Positions 59,290 to 64,000 of a DNA stretch of 64,000 nt are shown here, one piece after another. The position numbers and the translations under genes were made by a program. Positions within the stretch are counted from its first letter, which is position 1, and each line of letters opens with the position of its first letter. This DNA comes from Arthrobacter sp. SW1 (GTDB lineage: Bacteria > Actinomycetota > Actinomycetes > Actinomycetales > Micrococcaceae). The DNA is taken from assembly GCF_001766675.1 (NCBI RefSeq), contig NZ_MJLT01000001.1, positions 62,001-126,000 on the forward strand, in the 5' to 3' direction. The notes beneath the pieces were generated by a model. It worked only from the letters and a program-made list of their open reading frames with translations. It searched no databases and was not told where the DNA came from.

Positions 59290-62040
59290 GTGGCTGCAGG
59301 AGAAGAGACCTCACACATCCTCAGCGGGTTGACTGCCCAGCTGCCTGATCGTGATCCGGAAGAGACCGCGGAATGGATTGAGTCCCTGGACACCTTGATC
59401 AAGGAGCAGGGCACCGAACGTGCGCAGTACATCATGCGCAGCCTGTTGCAGCGCGCCGGCGCACAGTCCGTCGGCGTCCCCATGGTCACCACGACGGACT
59501 ACGTGAACACGATCCCGGCGGACCAGGAAGCCCAGTTCCCGGGCAACGAAGAATTCGAACGCCGCTACCGGGCGTACATGCGCTGGAACGCAGCAGTGAT
59601 GGTGCACCGCGCACAGCGCTCCGACATCGGCGTGGGCGGACACATTTCCACCTATGCGGGTGCCGCAACCCTGTACGAAGTCGGCTTCAACCACTTCTTC
59701 CGCGGCAAGGACCACCCGTCCGGCGGCGACCAGGTGTTCTTCCAGGGCCACGCTTCCCCGGGCATGTACGCCCGCGCCTTCATGGAAGGCCGCCTGAGCG
59801 AAGAAGACCTCGACGGCTTCCGCCAGGAGAAGTCCAAGGAAGGCCACGCGCTGTCTTCCTACCCGCACCCGCGCCTGATGCCGGCCTTCTGGGAATTCCC
59901 CACGGTCTCCATGGGCATCGGCCCCATGAACGCCATCTACCAGGCCCAGGCCAACCGCTACCTCACCGGCCGCGGCATCAAGGACACCTCGGACCAGCAG
60001 GTCTGGGCGTTCCTCGGCGACGGCGAAATGGACGAGCCCGAATCGCGCGGCCTGCTCCAGCTCGCAGCGAACGAGAACCTGGACAACCTGAACTTCGTCA
60101 TCAACTGCAACCTGCAGCGCCTGGACGGTCCCGTCCGCGGCAACGGCAAGATCATGCAGGAGCTTGAGGCATTCTTCCGCGGCGCCGGCTGGAATGTCAT
60201 CAAGGTCGTTTGGGGACGCGAGTGGGACGAGCTGCTGGCCAAGGACTCCGACGGCTCGCTCGTGAACATCATGAACGAGACCCTCGACGGTGACTACCAG
60301 ACCTACAAGGCCGAGTCCGGCGGATTCGTGCGCGAGCACTTCTTCGGCAAGACTCCGGCCACGAAGGACATGGTGGCCGACTACTCCGACGAGCAGATCT
60401 GGCAGCTCAAGCGCGGCGGCCACGACTACCGCAAGGTCTACGCCGCATACAAGGCCGCCACCGAGTTCAAGGGCAAGCCGACCGTCATCCTGGCCAAGAC
60501 CGTCAAGGGCTACGGCCTGGGTCCGCACTTCGAGGGCCGCAACGCGACCCACCAGATGAAGAAGCTGACGCTCGAAGACCTGAAGGCCTTCCGCGACTAC
60601 CTGCGCATCCCTATCACGGACGAGCAGCTTGAAGCAGATCCGTACCGCCCGCCGTACTACCACCCGGGCATGGATGCTCCGGAGATCAAGTACCTCATGG
60701 AACGCCGCGCCGAGCTGGGCGGCTTCCTTCCGGAGCGCCGCACGAAGCACAGCGAAGTGACCCTGCCGGACGCCAAGTCCTACGAAGTCGCCAAGCGCGG
60801 TTCCGGCAAGCAGCAGGCCGCCACCACCATGGCGTTCGTCCGCCTGCTCAAGGACCTCATGCGGGACAAGAACTTCGGCGCCCGCTTCGTCCCGGTGGTC
60901 CCGGACGAGTCCCGCACCTTCGGCATGGATGCGTTCTTCCCGACGGCGAAGATCTACAACCCCAAGGGCCAGAACTACCTGTCTGTGGACCGCGACCTCG
61001 TACTGGCGTACAAGGAGTCCCCGGCCGGCCAGCTGATCCACCCCGGCATCAACGAAGCCGGTGCCGTTGCTGCGTTCACCGCTGCGGGTACTTCCTATGC
61101 CACCCACGGCGAACCCCTGGTTCCGATCTACGTGTTCTACTCGATGTTCGGCTTCCAGCGCACCGGCGACTCCTTCTGGGCCGCCGCCGACCAGATGACC
61201 CGTGGTTTCATCATCGGCGCCACCGCAGGCCGCACCACCCTCACCGGTGAAGGCCTGCAGCACGCCGACGGCCACTCGCCGATCCTGGCCGGCACCAACC
61301 CGGCCGTAGTCACCTACGATCCGGCGTACGGCTACGAAATCGGCCACATCATCCGTGACGGCCTGGAGCGCATGTACGGCCCGGACTCGGCCGACCGCAA
61401 CCTCATGTACTACCTGACCGTGTACAACGAGCCGATCGTCCAGCCTGCCGAGCCCGAGAACCTCGACGTCAACGGCCTGCTCAAGGGCATCTACCGCCTC
61501 GCTCCTGCTGCCAACGGCAACGGCGACCGTCCGAAGGCACAGATCCTCGCCTCCGGTGTTTCGGTGCCGTGGGCACTGGAAGCCCAGCGCATCCTGGACG
61601 AGGAATGGAACGTGGCAGCCGACGTCTGGTCCGTCACGTCCTGGAACGAACTCCGCCGCGACGGCCTGGCTGCCGAGGAGCACGCCTTCCTCAACCCGGG
61701 CGAAGCCGCCAAGGTTCCGTTCGTCGCGCAGCAGCTCGCGGGTGCGGAAGGCCCCGTGGTTGCCGTGTCCGACTACATGAAGGCTGTTCCGGACCAGATC
61801 CGCCAGTTCATCCCGAACGACTTCGCGGCACTGGGCACCGACGGCTTCGGTTTCTCCGACACCCGCGCTGCGGCACGTCGCTTCTTCAAGAACGACACCC
61901 ACTCGATCGTCACCAAGACGCTCCAGTTGCTCGCGCAGCAGGGCAAGGTCGATGCTTCGGCTCCCGGCCTGGCCATCGAGAAGTACCGTCTGCTCGACGT
62001 CAATGCAGGAACCACCGGCGGCGCCGGCGGCGACAGCTAA
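59290..62040 (+). CDS. aceE: Pyruvate dehydrogenase E1 component, homodimeric
   Basis: 916 aa, GTG start at 59290, 6 bases after GAGAGG (59278-59283). Decarboxylates pyruvate with thiamine diphosphate and acetylates E2. The ThDP motif is [10 protein letters not shown] with the downstream [22 protein letters not shown] and [19 protein letters not shown] are family blocks. The TTG at 59284 is inside the RBS spacing and is not used. Next to fasR and fabD, as in mycobacteria (Rv2241-Rv2243). Confidence 0.97.
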   Translation: MAAGEETSHILSGLTAQLPDRDPEETAEWIESLDTLIKEQGTERAQYIMRSLLQRAGAQSVGVPMVTTTDYVNTIPADQEAQFPGNEEFERRYRAYMRWNAAVMVHRAQRSDIGVGGHISTYAGAATLYEVGFNHFFRGKDHPSGGDQVFFQGHASPGMYARAFMEGRLSEEDLDGFRQEKSKEGHALSSYPHPRLMPAFWEFPTVSMGIGPMNAIYQAQANRYLTGRGIKDTSDQQVWAFLGDGEMDEPESRGLLQLAANENLDNLNFVINCNLQRLDGPVRGNGKIMQELEAFFRGAGWNVIKVVWGREWDELLAKDSDGSLVNIMNETLDGDYQTYKAESGGFVREHFFGKTPATKDMVADYSDEQIWQLKRGGHDYRKVYAAYKAATEFKGKPTVILAKTVKGYGLGPHFEGRNATHQMKKLTLEDLKAFRDYLRIPITDEQLEADPYRPPYYHPGMDAPEIKYLMERRAELGGFLPERRTKHSEVTLPDAKSYEVAKRGSGKQQAATTMAFVRLLKDLMRDKNFGARFVPVVPDESRTFGMDAFFPTAKIYNPKGQNYLSVDRDLVLAYKESPAGQLIHPGINEAGAVAAFTAAGTSYATHGEPLVPIYVFYSMFGFQRTGDSFWAAADQMTRGFIIGATAGRTTLTGEGLQHADGHSPILAGTNPAVVTYDPAYGYEIGHIIRDGLERMYGPDSADRNLMYYLTVYNEPIVQPAEPENLDVNGLLKGIYRLAPAANGNGDRPKAQILASGVSVPWALEAQRILDEEWNVAADVWSVTSWNELRRDGLAAEEHAFLNPGEAAKVPFVAQQLAGAEGPVVAVSDYMKAVPDQIRQFIPNDFAALGTDGFGFSDTRAAARRFFKNDTHSIVTKTLQLLAQQGKVDASAPGLAIEKYRLLDVNAGTTGGAGGDS

Positions 62041-62065
62041 GCCACTAAGTCACGCAGCACCCAGG

Positions 62066-62104
62066 CGGCGGCCCCCGGAAGGAGGGGGCCGCCGTCGGGC
62101 GTTT
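62066..62104 (+). terminator. Terminator of aceE
   Basis: 11-bp stem CGGCGGCCCCC / GGGGGCCGCCG with a 7-nt loop, followed by TCGGGCGTTT. Confidence 0.75.
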
Positions 62105-62202
62105 AAGCGCCGTTTGGCGCGGACGGCACCCACGCGGCCCCCTGTAGCGGGCGGCACAGGCTTGTAGCCTTCGCACAAATGGAGCTTGTGCGGCGTGCAT
62201 CG

Positions 62203-62208
62203 TATGCT
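62203..62208 (+). promoter_or_regulatory. -10 of a leaderless promoter (fasR)
   Basis: TATGCT, 6 bases, ATG at 62215. Confidence 0.65.
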
Positions 62209-62214
62209 CAAAGA

Positions 62215-63459
62215 ATGGCAGAGCCCGTCCACACCACCACGAAGCGCAAAGGATCATCGCGCGCGGTGTCCCCCGAGAAAGCCGAAACCCTCAAGCGCTT
62301 GCGGGCAAATGTCGGCCAGCTGTCCACCACCACCATGCGGCAACTGGAAAAATCCCTCCCCTGGTACACCCGTTTGAGCGCCGATGAACGCTCTGCCCTG
62401 GGCCTGGTGGCGCAGAACGGCATCGCCGCATTCGTTACTTGGTACGAGCGGCCCAGTTCCCCGTCCTGGATCCTCACCGATGTCTTCGGAAACGCCCCCA
62501 CCGAGCTCACCCGCTCCATCAGCCTGCAGAAGGCCCTGCAGTTGATCCGTATCGTGGTGGAGGTCGTGGAAAACCAGGTGCCCGTCATCGCACCCGAACC
62601 GGACCAGCCCTCCCTCCGCGAGGCAGTGCTCCGTTACTCGCGCGAGGTCGCCTTCGCCGCGGCGGACGTCTACGCCCGCGCCGCCGAATCCCGCGGGTCC
62701 TGGGACACGCGGCTCGAGGCCCTGATTGTCGACGCCATCCTGCGCGGCGAAAACACGGACGCCCTTCGCTCCCGCATCGCCGCGCTCGGCTGGAAGGCCC
62801 AGGAGCGCTTCACCGTGATGGTGGGCAACTCCCCCTCCGAACCGAGCGCCAGCTATGTCAGCGAACTGCGCCGCACGGCCGGCCGCTTTGCCGAGGACGC
62901 ACTGGTGGGCATCCAAGGCGACCGGCTGATCCTGATCCTCGGCGGCGTGCAGGACCGGGACTCCGCCTGCGCCAAGCTCAGCGAGCTTTTCGCCCCCGGC
63001 CCCGTGGTCTACGGGCCGGAAGCCGGTTCCCTGCTCGAGGCGAGCAGCTCGGCCCAGGCGGCTTTCGCGGGCCTCACGGCGGCGAAGGCCTGGCCCTCGG
63101 CGCCGCGCCCGGTGTCAGCTGACGATCTCCTTCCGGAGCGGGTGGTATCGGGCGACGACGCCGCGCGCCGCTCCCTCGTCAAGAGCATCTACCGGCCCCT
63201 GATCGCCGCGTCCAACGGACTGGTCGAAACGCTGGGAACCTACCTCGAGCTGGGCCATTCCCTTGAAGCGACGGCGCGGGAACTGTTCGTCCATGCCAAC
63301 ACGGTGCGGTACCGGCTCAAGCGCGTCTGCGATGTGACCGGCTGGGATCCGCTCCTCCCCCGGGAGGCATTCGTGCTCCAGACCGCGCTGGTGGTGGGCC
63401 GTCTGTCGGCCCCGCCGAAGGCGTCGCAGGAGCGTCATGGTTCCCGGAACGGCAACTGA
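62215..63459 (+). CDS. fasR: PucR/CdaR-type regulator FasR
   Basis: 414 aa. The N-terminal domain (to about 140) is specific to this group, a GGDEF-like core is central, and the C-terminal PucR helix-turn-helix reads LVETLGTYLELGHSLEATARELFVHANTVRYRLKRVCDVTGWDP. In Streptomyces coelicolor the homologue upstream of fabD activates the fab operon; the M. tuberculosis counterpart is Rv2242. The start at 62215 is fixed by the leaderless promoter. Confidence 0.92.
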   Translation: MAEPVHTTTKRKGSSRAVSPEKAETLKRLRANVGQLSTTTMRQLEKSLPWYTRLSADERSALGLVAQNGIAAFVTWYERPSSPSWILTDVFGNAPTELTRSISLQKALQLIRIVVEVVENQVPVIAPEPDQPSLREAVLRYSREVAFAAADVYARAAESRGSWDTRLEALIVDAILRGENTDALRSRIAALGWKAQERFTVMVGNSPSEPSASYVSELRRTAGRFAEDALVGIQGDRLILILGGVQDRDSACAKLSELFAPGPVVYGPEAGSLLEASSSAQAAFAGLTAAKAWPSAPRPVSADDLLPERVVSGDDAARRSLVKSIYRPLIAASNGLVETLGTYLELGHSLEATARELFVHANTVRYRLKRVCDVTGWDPLLPREAFVLQTALVVGRLSAPPKASQERHGSRNGN

Positions 63460-63463
63460 ACCG

Positions 63464-63480
63464 TTGTAGACTTCCTACAA
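63464..63480. promoter_or_regulatory. Candidate FasR box upstream of fabD
   Basis: TTGTAG-N5-CTACAA, 67 bases before the fabD start. A second inverted repeat GGTGT-N6-ACACC is at 63498-63513. Confidence 0.5.
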
Positions 63481-63497
63481 ACCGTCCCAGTGAGCTT

Positions 63498-63513
63498 GGT
63501 GTACGAAAACACC
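63498..63513. promoter_or_regulatory. Second inverted repeat in the fabD leader
   Basis: GGTGT-N6-ACACC between the FasR-box candidate and the fabD RBS. Confidence 0.4.
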
Positions 63514-63547
63514 GTTGGATCACGCGGCAATTTGGAAAGCTGGTTAC

Positions 63548-64000
63548 GTGCTTGCAATCGTCTGCCCTGGACAGGGCTCGCAAACCCCTGGATTCCTGGC
63601 CCCGTGGCTGGAGCTGCCCGCCGTCGAGGGCCATCTTGCCGCGCTGAGCGAGATTGCCGGAATCGACCTCAAGGCCCACGGCACCACCTCCGACGAGGAG
63701 ACCATCAAGGACACTGCCGTGGCGCAGCCCCTGATCGTCGCCGCCGGCCTGGTCGCCGCGAAGTCCCTGTTCGACGTCGAACTCAGCACCTTGCCGGTGG
63801 TCCTGGCCGGCCACTCGGTCGGTGAAATCACGGCCTCCGCCCTGGCAGGTGTCCTCAGCGAAGAGGACGCCATGACCTTCGTGCGCGAACGTGCCAACAA
63901 CATGGCTGCCGCTGCCGCCGTCACCCCCACCGGCATGAGCGCCGTCGTGGGCGGCGATCCTGCTGAAGTGCTGGCCGCCATTGAGGCCTCCGGTGCCGCA
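63548..64000 (+). CDS. fabD: Malonyl CoA-acyl carrier protein transacylase, N-terminal part (partial)
   Basis: 151 codons, open to the right edge. Loads malonyl onto ACP for fatty-acid synthesis. The N-terminal VCPGQGSQTPGFL and the active-site serine in AGHSVGEITA are diagnostic. GTG start at 63548, with GGAAAG upstream. The rest of the fab operon would follow outside the window. Confidence 0.95.
   Translation, partial: MLAIVCPGQGSQTPGFLAPWLELPAVEGHLAALSEIAGIDLKAHGTTSDEETIKDTAVAQPLIVAAGLVAAKSLFDVELSTLPVVLAGHSVGEITASALAGVLSEEDAMTFVRERANNMAAAAAVTPTGMSAVVGGDPAEVLAAIEASGAA

Noticed and set aside
59311..61902. 863-codon minus-strand frame opposite aceE
   Set aside because: Antisense shadow of aceE.
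1..64000. Prophage, insertion sequence, integron, CRISPR or replication origin
   Set aside because: No transposase, integrase, phage structural gene, spaced repeats or DnaA-box cluster seen. tRNA genes show no flanking att-like duplications.

Overview
The window is a high-GC actinobacterial chromosome segment, most likely from the Micrococcaceae (Arthrobacter, Pseudarthrobacter or Paenarthrobacter type). The evidence is codon usage, frequent GTG starts, leaderless promoters, a mycobacterial-style ileS T-box, and a gene order (rne, ndk, DUF4233, folC, valS, clpX-clpP-tig, rpiB, Rv2466c-like, pepN, glbO, ettA-ssb) that follows Mycobacterium tuberculosis Rv2444c to about Rv2478c, interleaved with genus-specific genes. 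The genus is an inference. There is no phage, IS element, plasmid or CRISPR signal; this is core chromosome with one catabolic island.

Layout. 1-7.6 kb: 5' end of rne, a VKOR-family gene, then the minus-strand run ileS-folC-DUF4233-ndk, headed by a T-box leader. 7.7-14.6 kb: a membrane-anchored EEP hydrolase, SDR and DUF488 genes, an archaeal-type valS, a Fpg/Nei glycosylase with a CRP/GlxR-like site upstream, and an Rv2466c-like DsbA-fold protein. 14.7-19.5 kb: clpX, clpP2, clpP1 and tig, with a ClgR-like operator, then tRNA-Pro and tRNA-Gly. 19.5-31.5 kb: nei2-rpiB, a DUF1648 membrane protein, pepN, OsmC, an epimerase-fold protein, mscS-glbO, tesB, ettA and a lipoprotein. 31.6-39.3 kb: ssb, tRNA-Arg, SRPBCC, GNAT, a frameshifted map, AlkD, an MptB-like mannosyltransferase, orn, tRNA-His, def and an acyltransferase-like gene. 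39.3-47.7 kb: a secreted HNH nuclease, a GapB-like dehydrogenase, rnpB, yaaA, a DUF164 protein, a Nif3-like protein, msrA and cysK-cysE.

47.7-56.6 kb is the accessory part: gnd, a GntR/FadR regulator, an L-idonate/gluconate dehydrogenase operon (MDR, SDR and HIBADH-like), a divergent D-2-hydroxyacid dehydrogenase, an MHS-family permease and an IclR regulator. Two promoters in this island share a direct-repeat element (TTCRGYAT-N11-TTCRGTAT) placed identically over -35 and -10. This makes it a candidate IclR regulon for hexonate or hydroxy-acid use.

56.9-64 kb returns to core genes: tRNA-Val, a sirtuin, AhpE-like peroxiredoxin and DUF3052 (minus), then aceE, fasR and the start of fabD (plus). 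This matches M. tuberculosis Rv2238c-Rv2243 and links pyruvate oxidation to fatty-acid synthesis.

Other points for follow-up: a 65-nt near-perfect palindrome after the VKOR gene, G7-tract disruption of map, three 25-bp repeats at the pepN stop, a perfect 15-bp inverted repeat in an AT-rich patch at 56.7 kb, and at least a dozen leaderless promoters.
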